DNA from: Nipponacmea schrenckii
Taxonomy: Eukaryota; Mollusca; Gastropoda; Lottiidae
Assembly: GCA_030562195.1 (NCBI GenBank)
Contig: JAUJPP010000003.1
Location: forward strand, 43,592,602-43,656,601
Reading direction: 5' to 3'
Length of the DNA stretch: 64,000 nucleotides
A program made the translations under genes and the position numbers. The notes under the pieces were generated by a model. It made no database searches, was not told the DNA's origin, and saw nothing but the letters and a program-made list of their open reading frames with translations. Positions 36,901-50,800 of the stretch are shown here, one piece after another; the stretch's first letter is position 1; each line of letters begins with the position of its first letter.

Positions 36901-39900
36901 CGGTTTAAAAATCCAAAAATTCATCTTGACCTTTGCCTGGATTGATCCCTTGACCCTCAGCTAAGCTAGCAAACATCTAACACACTAAGCCACCGCGGCT
37001 CCCATACTCGGGGAGTATCTTCTATCCCCTAAATTTAAGCATCTCAGAACAAGGTCAATGACAATTTCACCTAATTATTTTTATAATAATGTCCAAGTAG
37101 AATCGGATCGATCTTTTCTAATGATTCTGCTGAGGGTATATAAACGATACTGACATCTAATTTCAGTGTGTCTGGAATGCAGTTTATATTTGACGAGATT
37201 TTATTTGGTTCAGTACAACCTGTATTAAAGCCATAGAACTCGTTCAAGTTAATACATTGTCTAGAGAACATATCCTGATGCCAAATCCTTCTTCTAGTCC
37301 TTTTTTTATTATTAACAACAAATCTTCTTCATATGATCGATACGTTTATGATATCAGTAAACCTAATTGTGCAATATATTGACTTATCCAAGTTTCTAAT
37401 TATTTCCTATATAAAGAACCAATAAAGTACAAATACTGAAAAGCTGAACTAAGAGAATATGAGAATATGATTATGTGTAGCAGAGCGATAATGATATAAA
37501 GGTGATACTAATCTCTTGATACATAATAAATCATGTGTTATCATTAAGATATTGACTTTCTTATTACTATAACTTATCATTTATCTTATACTTTGTAATA
37601 AAGAATACATCATAATTTATATCATGACACATTGTACCATACTTCACCTTTCTTTTCTTGACACTGTGTAATAGTGGGACCCGATTTTAAGGTTAAAGTA
37701 TTCGATGAATAATAATATACTGCTAATTGAATGACATAGATCATCCTAATTCCTGCACTCTATAGAGCACTCTATAAGATGGAAAAGGTCTTTGTGTGTG
37801 CCAGGTCGGGAAATTTTTTCGATTCTCCTTAATCTTCACGTTCACAAACTTGTATATTTTGTCATCTTTTGTTTTTTTTTATATCGTGTATATCAGGAAT
37901 GATTGTCCATAAAAGTGAAATAATTAGTGTTATAGAATAATCGGCCGGTTAACAATAGGTCTTCCTTTAATTCTCTAATTATTGGCTTGATTAGCCTTTA
38001 CATGTAGTTCACGAGACAAATAGATGTTTCTATATACCTGTTTTCACGATTAATTAAGTTAATTTCAACATGAACACTTTCTAGTTAGATTTATTTCTTA
38101 ATTTAAACAGACAGTCTAAGTAGGCTTTACAATTTGAACAGTTTAAGTCCGGGTATAAGATGGGTGATCTGGCTTCAGACAAAACAATACTAGACTCATT
38201 TATATCTTATTGAATCTTTCAAACATGTACCAACCTGTATCTTATATGTCTATTGTCATAAGGTGGTGATGTATATCAAATAATATTTAAAAAACCCAGT
38301 GGATATGTGCCTTGTAATTTTGTCCACAGAAAGGATAATTCAATTTGCCTTTGTATCGACAATGATTTTTATTATGATACTGAAACACGTTTGTGAAAAT
38401 AACAATTTGATGCAATAAACGATTTCGATGTAAGTTTCATTTAAACATCCTATCCTTGATTTCAAAAGCGGATACTGGCATTTCACATTATTTTGAATCT
38501 TCAATTCTGCTTTTAGTTCTGCATATCTATGCTGACATTAGACCTAACAGCATCAGATAAATGGGAGAGCAGATTAAAGTAGGTTATATGGCAAAACGTA
38601 TTTATATGGAGTAAAATAAGTTTAGAGATAACATATAACGCTATTATAAATGGGTACCGTAGCTTTATCTGTGTACATTTCTATTTTTCAACTGAGAGTA
38701 GAGTAACGTTCTAATGATTGGGAAAATAACATTTAAAATCTTTTGTGTTTTTGAATTTTAATTAGCCAGATTTTAAAAGAATATTACATGGATAAAAGTG
38801 AGAGTCATTCTAGAAATTATATGTCAAAATAAAGTGAGTTTCTATGTAGTCCAAATGGATCTAATTTCAGAGGAAGGAATGATATTGCTACACCTCGCGG
38901 GAAATCAAAAGTCTAGCGATTGAGTGGTGCGAATTTCCATTACTTTCTTTGCCATAAGTATATTATCTCGTGGGTAGGGGTGGGTTTATAGTTTACCGAT
39001 TTTTAATACAAAAACCTAATTTAGGTATTTGACACCACTACAATTGATCGGTTGAGATATTCGAATATTTGTAATTAATCGACATTTAATGCTTATGATA
39101 GAATATGCTTGCAATAGAAAAACGTTAGAACAAGAAAATGGAGGAAAATAAGTGGTGCAAGGATTCCTGTCCTTTTCAATAGCGGTGTCAAAACTGAACG
39201 GGAAAATTAAAAAAAAGATAACGTCTCAGAAAGAAACGCACTAACCCAAAGAATTCGCTATTAATATTTAATTAATATCACATTATAATGCCTGCAACAT
39301 CTTAAAATTCATTATTTTGACGAAATTACATCGGAAAAAAACAATTAAACGGTAGAGATTGTTATGCAATATCTGAACTTGTTCTGGAAATAGTTGACCG
39401 TGTTCATAACACATATTTGATCATTAGGCCTATCGACATCAGACGTTTCTGGTAGCAGTAAGTACTAAATGTAGTCAAATTAATTTCGACCATATTTCTA
39501 ATAGATTAAACATGTATGTATTAGATATACTGAGACGTGTGGGGTTACCTTGACCCAATATCTTGTAATTAGTCTGTAATAGCGACTTTGATATAGAATA
39601 TTCAACTTTGTAATTATACAGGATTCTTAAATTTATATCATATCCAGACGATAGGGAAGGTCTTTAACCCATTTATACACTTCGATAATCATCAAGGGAA
39701 AATTTTCATCCATTAACATTTCGACATCTCATCACCCACAAAACCTTCTTGTCAATCAAATACAGATTAAATGATGTGATGAGTGTATTTCAATCCTGTT
39801 GAATTTTACAGTGCAATTAACATCGAGTAATGGCTTTAAATGGATTGTAGAAAATCTAAAACATGCACATATTGTTCTGTCCAGCTTGACGGCTTTCCTG

Positions 39901-42900
39901 TTATAGATCTCATTAATAGCTTTTTGTTTTGTTTTTATCTAAATTGAAATTCGATGCTGGGTGCGTTTCAGCTTCTACTCTCGATGTTTTCGACCTTGAT
40001 TCTGATGTATGTTACATTATATATTTATTAAATTACTTTCTAGATCTAAGTTGGTCCAGTGGTCGCTTAAACTCATGAAGCACATCCAAAATGTTCATGA
40101 CATTTTATAACTTACTATGTTTTTAAGTGTACTTACGGTCAACAAAAACAAAACATTATTACTTGTGGCATTTTGACGAAGCATGGTGTCAAAACATCTT
40201 ACCATAATCCAAAACTTACAAGAATAATGCAACATGTTGAAATCCCCTGTACCTCCTTTTACTAAAAATATTAATAAATACTATTTCCATTTGTAAATAC
40301 TGATGCCAGTCATAAAATAAATGAACTTACTGTAAAAGCTACCGACTTGATCACAGTTCAAATAGATGTTGAACAGTGTCAACTCGTTTTTATGAACTGT
40401 AGCAAGCATGAACATTGAACGATCTGTTAAAATGATTTGACTTGATAAATTGCCTCAATGACTCTCTGATATATAGCACCTGTAATCGAAATGACCACCT
40501 CCGCACTAATGTATAGGCTACTAGGAGATACATTTAATCATATCCAAGTTACTCCATGTGTTTTTTTGGATGATAATATGATCTACATTTAATCTATATA
40601 TTTCCATGTGATACAAATCGACCCATTCGCTATTAAAAGTCATTGCTTAAAGTATTAACAAAAATAGCCATAAAAATGTAGTTTATGCCAGAGAAAAAGT
40701 TAACAGTATCCCAAATCTTAACAAACTGATTTTTATTGGTCCTTGCCACAGGATCCCAAAACACGGCAATATAACAAAGCCCGCCATAACTAAACTGTAT
40801 CACAAACAGAACATGAACCTCTCAACACAGTTCAAAATCAAGCCATGAGCTAACCAGATAATGTAAATATGAGAGTACAGATGTACAAGGCTTGACTAAA
40901 ATCGTGCTAAAGAACATAGGGAACTGATTTAAGCACTGAATTAAGCATTCCATTTTATTAGTTAAGACTACACTAGCGAAGACGACTGGTTGTTTTTAAA
41001 TAATCCTTGCTATGTTCACTAACATTTATCACATCGACGAGGCAGTTGTTCGTCTGCTTAATGTCTAATTTTCGATGAGGGCAGTAAAAAAAGCATACAA
41101 GGAACTTGGCATAAAACAAAATATACCTCAAACTATAATTTTGGATATTTCTAGGACTAGTCTATGTTATAGTCTCAAGAACTGAAGGATCGTCATTTTA
41201 TCATTCAAACTCGAATATTTCTGGAAATACAAGTCCCAGATTTCGACCGTGAGCTGTGAAAACTACTACTTGTTAACTATAGAATAACAATTTCGGAGAT
41301 TCCATTAATAGCGACCACCTACAATACCTAATGACATAATCATATAACTTCTAAACTTGCTTGTAGAAAAACAACACAAAAAGCGTTATTGCATTTATGT
41401 ATGATACAGAACGTTCACATAGAAAACTTAATTCAACTCAACAATTCCGCAAGATATGGTTACTGGCATTTTCTGCTGTATAGCTAGATATCCAATAATT
41501 TAAACTGGTGAAATTTAGTCAAATATTTATATTTCATATATAATGATTAAGTTGTATTAATACAGATTGCTATAAGCCAACAGAGAAACTTCAATTTTGT
41601 TAAGCCAAGTAGTTTTGTGACATATTTACGTTTGTAGTGAAACAAAAATTGGGCCTTTGTGATATCTGAACTAGGGCTTAACAAGAACATAAAGCATATA
41701 ACAGCAAAGTTAACTTACTGCATGATTTGCGAAATCATTTAAAATTAGATCATTGATTTATAAGACAGTATATAGCCAACTCGTAATTAAAATGCAAATT
41801 GTTTATCCATTTATATAATATCTAAGAAAATAGTGCAGTGACAGTCAGTCCAGGTCAAGTGATTTGCAAATCGAGAGAATTGAATATTGTTTTTTCGTCA
41901 ATCAAGATCGCTTCTAAGGAAGTTTTAAGAACTGGTCGATAATCGCTCTGTAGTATTTCTCAAATACGAATGACGTATTTGACAAGGGATCTGAAGAATT
42001 TGTTGTATTTAGACTTTGTCTGTGATTTAATCGGTTTACTATTTTAGAACTTGTCATATTGGACCATTGGGAGTTCCTTATTTTGAAAGAAATGGAAAAA
42101 ATATTAACTTTTTAGCAGAATGTCTACTGTGAGTTTAACTCTAATGGAGCTTATACAAGAAAAGTAGATACAACAAAGTAAATTTAGAATATCTCTAGTA
42201 TATAGTCATACAATTTACATAAGCTTTTTATCAGACCTTTTTATACCCTCACATCAAAAGAAGCGCTAATAATTGTCATAATATTTGTCCTCGGTTCGTC
42301 AACAATTGCTCATATTTTTGGCTACCTTGTCTAGACGCAGTGAACATTTGGTTATCATCGCTGGACTAGAGCTATCATCACAAGCCAAAGAAACGGAAAA
42401 ATATTTAATGGTTGATTCCCTACTATATATTATGTACTTTGGATATAAATGACCTGTAACCACGTACCCTGCATAATTGAAAAGAGTTTGCATGCTGTAG
42501 GTTATGTATAAAAGGCTTAAGACATTATTACCATTGCATATGGATCACATCTTTAAGGTAGGTAGGTAGGTAAATGGCGAGTTAACGTTCGCTTCCAGCA
42601 ATTGCTGATATCGCAAACTAGGTAGTTGCACTTTGGTCGTCGTTGGTAGTGGATTTAGGATCAATAGGATGATTTAGAAAACTGTTGGTTTGGTGGTGGT
42701 TTGAGAAATCGTACGATCTGGTCGGAACGAATGTCATGGCGGTGAAACTCGGCCCTGGATGGTGTGGCGTGAGTGATTCAGTCTTCTACATTCCTCCAAA
42801 ACTCGTTATGATCATGGTGGTTGTTGTTGGTGGTTGTTGGTTTGGTTTGGTTTGGTTTGGTTTGGTTTGATTATCTGTCTGTGCTTGGAAGAGTTGAAGA

Positions 42901-45900
42901 CCTAAAAGAAAGAAGAAAAGGAGACATGAGAAAGGAGAGAAGAAGAGAAGAAAGCTTTCACAAAAAAAAATAAATAAATAAAAAAAAAAAAAAAATAAAA
43001 AAAAAAAAAATTGGATGTTCTCTTTTGTTTCTGCTATGAAACTTGTTTTGAAAATTGATTATATAGATTTTAAAAGAAACTTAGGTTATCTGTTTAAAAC
43101 AGATGTGGTAATAAATTGGTAGATGAGTTCCATTATTTTGTACCAGTGGTCCGTGGGTGGAGCCAAAATATTCTGTATGGTGATTGGTATGCCGTTGGTT
43201 TCCAGGTAGTCCGTCAATGTCTTACGAGATGATTTCAATTCGGTGCATTGAATGAGAAGATGCGTCCTGGTGGCAACGTGTCCGCATCGGCATTTAATGG
43301 CATTGAACTGATGGTCTCGCATGACATGGTTGGTGCGTAGTCTGGTTACCAGTTTGCAGATGGCTACAGATGGATGGTTAATTTTGGTTTGGTTTGGTAT
43401 CTTCGGATCAATCTGGTATCTATCGGTGTTGAGGTTCCTTAGCATGTCGTCCCATTTCTGGTTGATCTTAGAGGACACGAGACTGCAAAATTCTTCATAC
43501 GAGAATTTTACAGGCTCGATATTCTCCAGACCCAAACTGTCCTTGGCAACACGGTCAGCTTGTTCGTTTCCCGGGATGAAGACGTGCGACGGGATCCATG
43601 ATAGTTCGATCTGGTGGTTGTTGTTGGTTTGGTAGTTGTGAATCATACTTCGGATGTTCGTCAAAACTTCTGACCTACAATTAGAAAAATTGTTAGAAAT
43701 AGACTGAAGGCTACTTAGTGAGTCAGACAGGATTACGGCAGGTTCCGTATAGTTAAGGGATAGCCATGCTATGGTGTCCCTGATAGCTAGTAGTTCTGCA
43801 GTGAACACTGAGCAGTCTGATGCCTTTCTCCGGAATACACAAACCGTAACCAGTAGCTGTGCTACTCTTGGAGCCATCAGTATAGATCTTGGAGTCGATG
43901 AGGTCAAGAGCTTGCGCTCTTGCTGCCACTGGGTTCACATGCTTGTTGGTGGACTGGGTCAGCTCGGTGTTGACTATCGGGTTGGTAACCTTCCAAAAAG
44001 GAGTATCTGATAGGTGTCGTTGGCTGATGCTAACTTGATCGAGTTGGTGCTCTCTCAAGAGATCAGTAGTTGCTTGACCATAGGAGATACTCCGATTTAT
44101 CTGGTTCTTTTCACATCTTTAAAATGTTACAGTATATATATACTGAAAGGGAACAGGTGAAAGATGGTTCCCATTGAACAGTTTTATATCTTTTCCACGC
44201 TTCAGTATTAACACACATTTACAGAAACCGACTAAGTAATAGGGAACAACTGAATAATGACAGACTGACTTAGAAAATATTACTTTGACTTTAATCAGTT
44301 TAAATATTTTAATACCCATATCAAAAACCATGGTCAATAGCAATAACTTCTATGGAAGGGCTTCATCTATATAAAGATTCAGTATCAAGAGAAATAACTA
44401 ACTGAACTTGTAATGTCTCAAATCTCCAACGTGTAGTAGATTTGAAGCGATATTTTGTATACGAATTTAAAGAATACAGCCTTCCATCTTGTTCATTTAG
44501 TTCAGTGTACACTTTTCTAATTGTCTTATTCTCCGAGGATTTTCATCATAATGGACAAAATTTACTATTACAAATTAGAACATTTCCACTGAAAAGCCCT
44601 AAATTTGTAGTCTAATTTGTGGCTGGTAATTTGCTGTTTTATTTTATTGAATCAATGATTCATTAGAGAGTACCAAGTATTTTATATTTTCTAAAGGTAG
44701 ACTAATAACAAGGCACGATGCATAATATCCACAACGATTATTCTAACAGTATGAAATTTTGTCGAACCAACTTCTAATTTTAACGCCATTTCAGTTGCTT
44801 TATCGACTCTGGTGTTTTTATGTTTAATAAATACTCATCACAGTGTCAGATTCATGGAAATTCTTGTCATTTATCAAACTCATTAATCACTGAGGAAGCT
44901 ACAGTTATCCTTTCAAAAACATCATGCAGTAATGTAATACACTGGACTTCCCGTAGGCAATTTACATAAAAACACAACATGGATTTCAAAATGAATTACA
45001 CATAATGACATGGTCCCGGAATTTTTTTCCGCGTGGTCTTTCTTTAACATAATGATAAAAGGATTTAATATGGCTTCAAACTGTACTCTTCTGAATTAGA
45101 TAAGAATGGAATATTAGGAATTAATTCTTTTATCACGTCAGTTGACACGAGAACAATTTGTAACACACTTTTCATCAACTTTTAAATTTTAAAATTACAG
45201 TAGGTCAAAATAAACATCACATTTGTTAAAAAAAATGAAAACTATTGACACTATTTAGAAAATAAATCCTTTAGTTTGGAATCCAATATTTACCTGCTCG
45301 GTTTTTCCGATCATTTGACCTTTATTTATTCGTGAAAGAACATCACAGCAAAACATAAATACCTTGAGTTTCACTATATCTTGTAAGATTTTTCGATTTT
45401 GACCAAACTTTATATCCGAGATAAGTTTGATTTTTAGCAATTTTTTTTATGCCGTGTTCTAGAGTTATTTCCCTTGAGTTGACCAAAAAAGATACACCAA
45501 ACTGACTTGCAAAAGTATATAGACGCATTTTATGTTTATGTTGGTAAGATCTTGTAAGTTGGGTTTGTTTGTAGCGGTTTAGGTTGTTTATCCTGGACCG
45601 GAGCCCATAAGGTGCAGGACGTAAAATTCCATTCATGTCATGTCATTTACCCTCGGACCGGTAATTCATTTGCCAACTGGTTCCATGATAAATCACGAAA
45701 TTCCACCTTCTATAACTCGTTGAAAGCTTTCCAATATGTCACATGAAAGTCTTTCCAATACTTAGTTTATGAACAAAAATGCAATATATTATAACCATTA
45801 AAATCTTGAGCTAGTCAAAAAGAGAGTAGATCACTACAATTTAACAACAACCGCTCGACTGTCACACCACATAAAACGATTATTTTTAGAATTATCCTTC

Positions 45901-47884
45901 CATATGGACACTAATCATCTAACATTATCAAATTACAAATTTGTCGCAAATAGGCATGTAAAAACCCCAAAAAGGGGATGGGGGGGGGGGGAGAAGATTA
46001 CGAAAAAACGACTACATTCAAGCAATATCAAAATTTTTCTGGTGGACAATTTACGACTGTCCTTGTCAAATACGACGCAATGGCCCCATTAGATTTTGCT
46101 ACATAAATAACGATATTACAAAATTATTATGTATATTAAAGTATTCGATCCAGTTAATGATGTTATGGCAATGTGTCCAATGATATAATTATTACTTATG
46201 TATGTATTGAATAGTTATAATGGTATATTGAAGACTATTTAATTCAATTATAGCTTAATTACATCTTGATCATCGAACACTCCAGAATATTTTATATCAC
46301 AGTACTTATTACTCAAGATGTATGTCTAGTCGATGTCAAATATTTAAGAGAAAGAATTCATCTTGAATAGTGGTTATACTCTCATCTCTTCTTGAGGCTG
46401 CAATAGTCTGGTCAGTTGTCTGAACACAACTGCTTATTACTGGACAGTTAGAGAGATTTCCTCTATCTACCCTATCATACTACTGATTTCCCTCGAGAGG
46501 TTACTCACTGACTTCCTACTTGAAAATTACCTTATTATCTTTAATCAAATTTTTCTATATAGAACTACACTTTTAGAATTGTAATTATATCTTGTGTAAG
46601 GGCTATTTACGGTGCTTTTAAGATCATGGTTTGATATTTTCTCGGTATATTTTAGAAAATGGCGATTGTATAGAATGCTTTTCTTCCAAATTCTGTATCT
46701 CTGGCTTTTGAAACTCGTGTTCTTTTGACCACAATACAGCTATGAATGCAATAGTATATCCTTGACTTATTGATTTGTGATCGTTGGACCACAATGGAGA
46801 TTGCAACATCCGAACAATGCAACAGTGAGATGGTATAGTAACTAAGAGATTCCTCAACAGTCACCAATCACATTACAGCCATATGACACCGTTCACAGTT
46901 TAAATATTAGCTCTCAATCATTTTAACTTTAAAGTTTAACAATAATACGATAGCGTACCTCTCTCCATTTAATTTTGCAATAACAACTATGCTCTTTTTA
47001 AACTTGTGACACCAGACTTAAAATTTCTATAAACCACCGAGGGCCATATCACGAATGCCCTCTCATCGAAGTTCTTTATTTTCTCACAAATATAGCTAAT
47101 GTTATATATTTATTCTATTTTACAGATTGATGAAGATATTATGAGAGAGAAAAGATCTAAAGACGATGATAATAGTGAATGTTGTAATGGTGTTTTAGGT
47201 TATGCATCAAACCAAGCCCAAATGCCAGTTACCTGCCCAGACATGAAATGCTGTAATCAAAGTGAAACTGTAGCCGTTGTTCCTATCGAAGACGCTTTTG
47301 GATTTAGATTTCGTTGTTTGGTATGTTGTTTATTTACATGTCTGGAAATACATTTAAGATGATTTAGACAATCTGATCGATTATTATTTTAAAATCATTA
47401 AATAATTTCGAAAATATATATGGTTGTGTCTGAAAACAGATTATCTAGTATTGGAAATCTTAAAGGAATGAATGAGTAAATACTAGCTGGTCTTCCAACT
47501 GCCAGTAACCGAATACAACATAGAAATTTACTGAATTGGAATTTTAACTTAATTAACAAAGATACACAACCATTATTCTATGCTTGATCATGGCTATTAT
47601 AACGGAAGTACAATAAATCCCGATGGTTGTATGCATCAACACAAAATCTATATTTTCCATTATTCTTTGATGCAATTAACCCTGGAAAACATAACGATTT
47701 TATCTCTTCTCCATTTCAGCCGAAAACTAGAATTCGTCCAGTATGTTATCAGCCCGGTACTGAAGTACGTTCTAGTAATCAGGATGCTGATCATATACCA
47801 CGTGCCTGTTGTGAAGGCGCTAAATTTGAAATAGAACTCAATAAATGGTATGCTGCTATGTCAGTGAAATGCGTATTGAGGTAG
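24993..47884 (+). CDS. Orphan cysteine-rich protein with N-terminal membrane anchor, 3 exons, predicted 163 aa
   Basis: I do not recognise this gene. Exons are 24993-25124, 47126-47320 and 47720-47884. All have good GT/AG sites (CAG|GTAAGA; TTTTACAG; TTG|GTATGT; CATTTCAG), and all three lengths are multiples of 3, so both introns are phase 0. The protein starts MVRKRFGTGF, followed by a hydrophobic stretch at about residues 9-27 (YILFSTVLFLALIVYM). Positive charge before it favours a type II anchor or uncleaved signal, with the rest lumenal or extracellular. Residues 45-109 carry CC, C, CC and C; residues 110-163 carry C, CC and C, ten cysteines in all. The pattern suits a disulphide-bonded domain. 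The first intron is 22 kb, so linking exon 1 to exons 2-3 is an inference from phase and topology. Exons 2 and 3 alone are better supported. Confidence 0.5.
25125..36764. other. First part of the long orphan-gene intron, no exon recognised
   Basis: AT-rich DNA with a T run (25271-25304) and T-rich patch (34190-34256). A weak dispersed repeat is seen twice: AAAGGTTTCAACGACTAATT at about 31317 and AAAGGTTTCAACGTCTAATT at about 31790. Reading frames of 60-113 codons occur but lack splice context or recognisable protein character. Confidence 0.4.
36765..37010 (-). mobile_element. tRNA-derived SINE, minus orientation
   Basis: On the minus strand the head reads GGGAGCCGCGGTGGCTTAGT, with an A-box-like TGGCTTAGTGTG (complement of 36981-36992). 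A B-box-like GGGATCAATCC follows (complement of 36939-36949). After a central region the element ends with CAGGACGTAAAT (complement near 36767-36776), the same tail motif seen near 45613 and 51248. The order head, A box, B box, body, tail supports a pol III SINE. The family was not named. Confidence 0.65.
37011..42544. other. Continuation of the orphan-gene intron, no gene seen
   Basis: AT-rich sequence with only short random reading frames. No element ends recognised. Confidence 0.35.
42545..44122 (-). mobile_element. 5'-truncated non-LTR retrotransposon with RNase H domain and 12-bp target-site duplication
   Basis: The same 12 bp, TCACATCTTTAA, flanks the element at 42545-42556 and 44111-44122, so the insert is 42557-44110. 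On the minus strand it holds the C-terminal end of a LINE polyprotein. The RNase H signature begins at YTDGSKS (first Asp), continues with TAELLAIRDT (Glu), ILSDSLSSLQS (Asp) and NEQADRVAKD (Asp), and is followed by a Cys/His knuckle (CRCGH...H...C). The frame is broken between the first Asp and the Glu (frames 44058-43753 and 43907-43086), so it is dead. The reverse transcriptase core is missing. The element ends in a (TACC)n tail at 42557-42572. An RNase H domain points to an I-like or related clade. Confidence 0.85.
42836..42870. repeat. (TTTGG)n microsatellite within the LINE 3' region
   Basis: About six copies of GGTTT. It lies in the non-coding 3' part of the LINE and, with the A-rich tract at 42960-43011, makes this part low complexity. 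Confidence 0.8.
44123..45559. other. Orphan-gene intron, no gene seen
   Basis: No credible exon or element end was found on either strand. Confidence 0.35.
45560..45645 (+). mobile_element. SINE tail fragment
   Basis: The end of this stretch reads GCAGGACGTAAAATTCCATT followed by CATGTCATG. It matches the tail motif AGGACGTTAAACTCCATTCA at about 51248 and the inverted copy at 36767. The head and boxes are not recognised, so the copy is partial or heavily diverged. Confidence 0.45.
45646..47125. other. End of the orphan-gene first intron
   Basis: AT-rich with a short G run (45981-45991). Overlapping minus-strand reading frames near 46624-46867 look random. The 3' end has a good polypyrimidine tract and TTTTACAG before exon 2. 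Confidence 0.4.
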
Positions 47885-50800
47885 CGATTATGACCTCTAG
47901 TTATTACTCTCAATTATCAGGACCAAGGCCAGATTTCCTTTCTGAATACAGAATGATTAATCGTTCTAACATGCAGTGTGTTATAAGATGAACATTGATC
48001 TTGTGAATTGTGTAATAAGTACTTCGCATGGAAATAGATTTGAAATCTGGTATTGTGCCTTCAACTTGTATCTGAAATAGGAGTACTGGTGATAAGGATG
48101 TGGTATTGGATGTAATAACAGACTGAATTATATCTAGGGCATGGAATTTTGATTGAACTATTATACATTTTGTACATATCAAAATTATATTTTCCTACAC
48201 ACATTTTCACAAACATATCAACTTTAAACTAGGCTAATTTTTAACTATTCACCATATTTTTCCAAATCATTTTTTCTGTCTTTATAATTTATAAATACCT
48301 TTAGAAAAAATGCTTGATGTTGAAAGTCAGGGTTTGTCAAATTCCATGTAAGTGAACATGTATTACTCTCCATATTTATTCCTTTAACTTTTTAATATTA
48401 CTCTCACATAGCTTGTGCTTAACCTTCTATGTCAAGGTAAAAGAAATTAAATAGCAGCCACATAAGTAAATGTGATCTATATAACAATGGTTAATCATAA
48501 TGCTTTTCGGTTGTGAATAATTTGTACATGGCTTGTATAGTTTAGGTTTCTTTGCTATATCACAATTCTATATATATATATATATATATATACGATATAT
48601 AATTCAAATATGTAAATATGACACTTCTAATAAAAATAAACCTTTCGTTGAATTTTCCATGGAAATGAAGGTACCAAATAGTAAAGGGGTGGCAATTTGC
48701 TTTGCTAAATGTATTTTATACCCAACTGACGTACCTTGCTTACACAGGTTATAGATAAATTCATCCGTCTTGGGGAAACTATAGAAGTAATTTGAGAAAT
48801 TTTATGGGTTGCTTATAGCTGCAAAGTTATACGGCGAAATAGAAGATTGTTTCTCTTTGAAAGCCTGAGAATATCTCAATAAATTGAGGTCAGAAGGTTT
48901 AAACGATATGTCTGGGAAATGTATTACTAGAAATTCAACAAGACAACAATATGCTTTTGATAACTTGTTCCTTCAAACAGTTTTTAAATCAATGTCTTTA
49001 ATATAATTTACTTTTTTTAAAGAGATAAAAACTTGAAATTAGATTTAAGCAGTGTGGATTTATCTTAACATTGATTGTACAAATAGTGGAATATTGAATA
49101 TTGACAAATTACACTCAAAACATGGAGGATATAGATTTCTTTACTTTGATGTCATTCAATATATAGAAATGGGTAGAACATGGTTTCTATTTTAGACTAT
49201 TGACATGAGCCTTGAGACTTAAAGAAAGTCTATCATCAGTAAACATAATTTAAAGCAGTCTTCAATTTAAAAGACATTGATAAGATTCATGTGCTTCTGT
49301 TTCTTTCTTCTTCCGAAATTGCCCCCTACATCTTACCAATCTGGCTGATTTTGGTTAATTCAAGAAGACCAATATCAATATGTTTTAAAGCTGTAAAACT
49401 CTTATATTTATGATCTGTAATTTAACAAAGAATTATAAATGGTTCTTTTGACTGGCTGTCGACGATAATTCAAATAAGGTGACGACAATTGCGCAATAAA
49501 GTTCAAATCACCTTTTTAGTATGTCTAGTTGGAAAACTGGAACAGTAATGAGAAACATTATAAAAGGAATTTTGACTTGGTATGTTTGGACCTGATTCGA
49601 TGATCGAGCGGTAGGAAATCAGCACAGCCACATAACAGTCGCGTTACTAAAAATCCAAGGGTGGAATGTTCTGGTGCGTGAGGCTACAAAGTTTGGGTCT
49701 ATGATATGCATTTGGAAACCAGGAGCCAAAGCTAGGTAGGCGTAAATTTTAAATACCCCAACTACTACCCCTTTATCAAATGTTCATATGAAGAACACAT
49801 TCATCAGGATTAAGTGTTTGGAAATGTAAAAAATATAAAGTGCGATTTGTTGAAACCTCCAGAGATGAATACTTCAACATTTTAAACAAAATCAAACTAG
49901 AATATTATTTCAATTCCTCAATGGCTCCAAACAGACGAGTTCCATATATCGACCATTCTATCTCAATTTGTTCTTTTGAGGTTGTAATCTTTTAAAACCA
50001 AATTTCTAGTAATAAAGTAATACATCATCTCGTATTTAATCTATGACTTCATGTCAACATTGAGAGGTTTTTGAGATGTTATAAAGGTCATTTTTCATTG
50101 ATTATTCAATTGGAGACTTGATAGTGTTCACTGCTGACAAATTACTTTGTGAGAAACCAGATGAGAATATCGACTGAGAGTAATAACAGGGTTTTCTCCA
50201 GCCAAACTCTCACAGAAATCACTGAAATCATAGAAGCGTTTCCAATATAACACAAACCACTTTAATTCCCTTTCATTGTAAGGAAGAATCAAACTGAGGT
50301 TAACAATCAAGTATAATTTGATAGACGAGATGATAAATAGGATTTAGATGAGGCAAATACCAAATTCTAAATAATTTTCCCAACACATATACACCATTAA
50401 CAGTTCATTGAGTATACGATCGAGAAAATGTTTGACACTGAACTTGATTGAAATCTCTGACCACTGTAATATTTACATACCGACTAATGGTAATGTCGGT
50501 TAGGTTTTATTAGTTATTGGTAAAATCAATTCCTAGCGAACTCTACAAATATTACTCTGAAAACAGACATACCCTGTTAGATCAATGTAATTATTAATCC
50601 GGTAAAAACTTGTATAAAAGGGAAATTATATCATAAATAGTGTAAATATTTCATGGCTTGTCTGAGTTAGTCAATATAACTATACTGTCTAATTATATTT
50701 TCAACAACTAACAACATCAACAATGTCTACCTACACACTACTCTATGATAGACATCTGATTAACGAGTATAATATGATAGATAAGACTGTGATGGATGTA

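Noticed and set aside
36900..37003. A genuine tRNA gene on the minus strand
   Set aside because: A- and B-box-like motifs are present, but the sequence continues into a SINE body and tail, and no acceptor-stem pairing was visible.
42685..42870. Plus-strand Trp/Gly/Val-rich frame
   Set aside because: It is antisense to the non-coding 3' part of the LINE and runs into the TTTGG microsatellite.
43321..44010. Plus-strand frames opposite the LINE
   Set aside because: They are shadows of the minus-strand RNase H reading frames, which have clear family motifs.
45255..45636. Two overlapping minus-strand frames (61 and 97 codons)
   Set aside because: They overlap the SINE tail fragment and have no splice or domain support.
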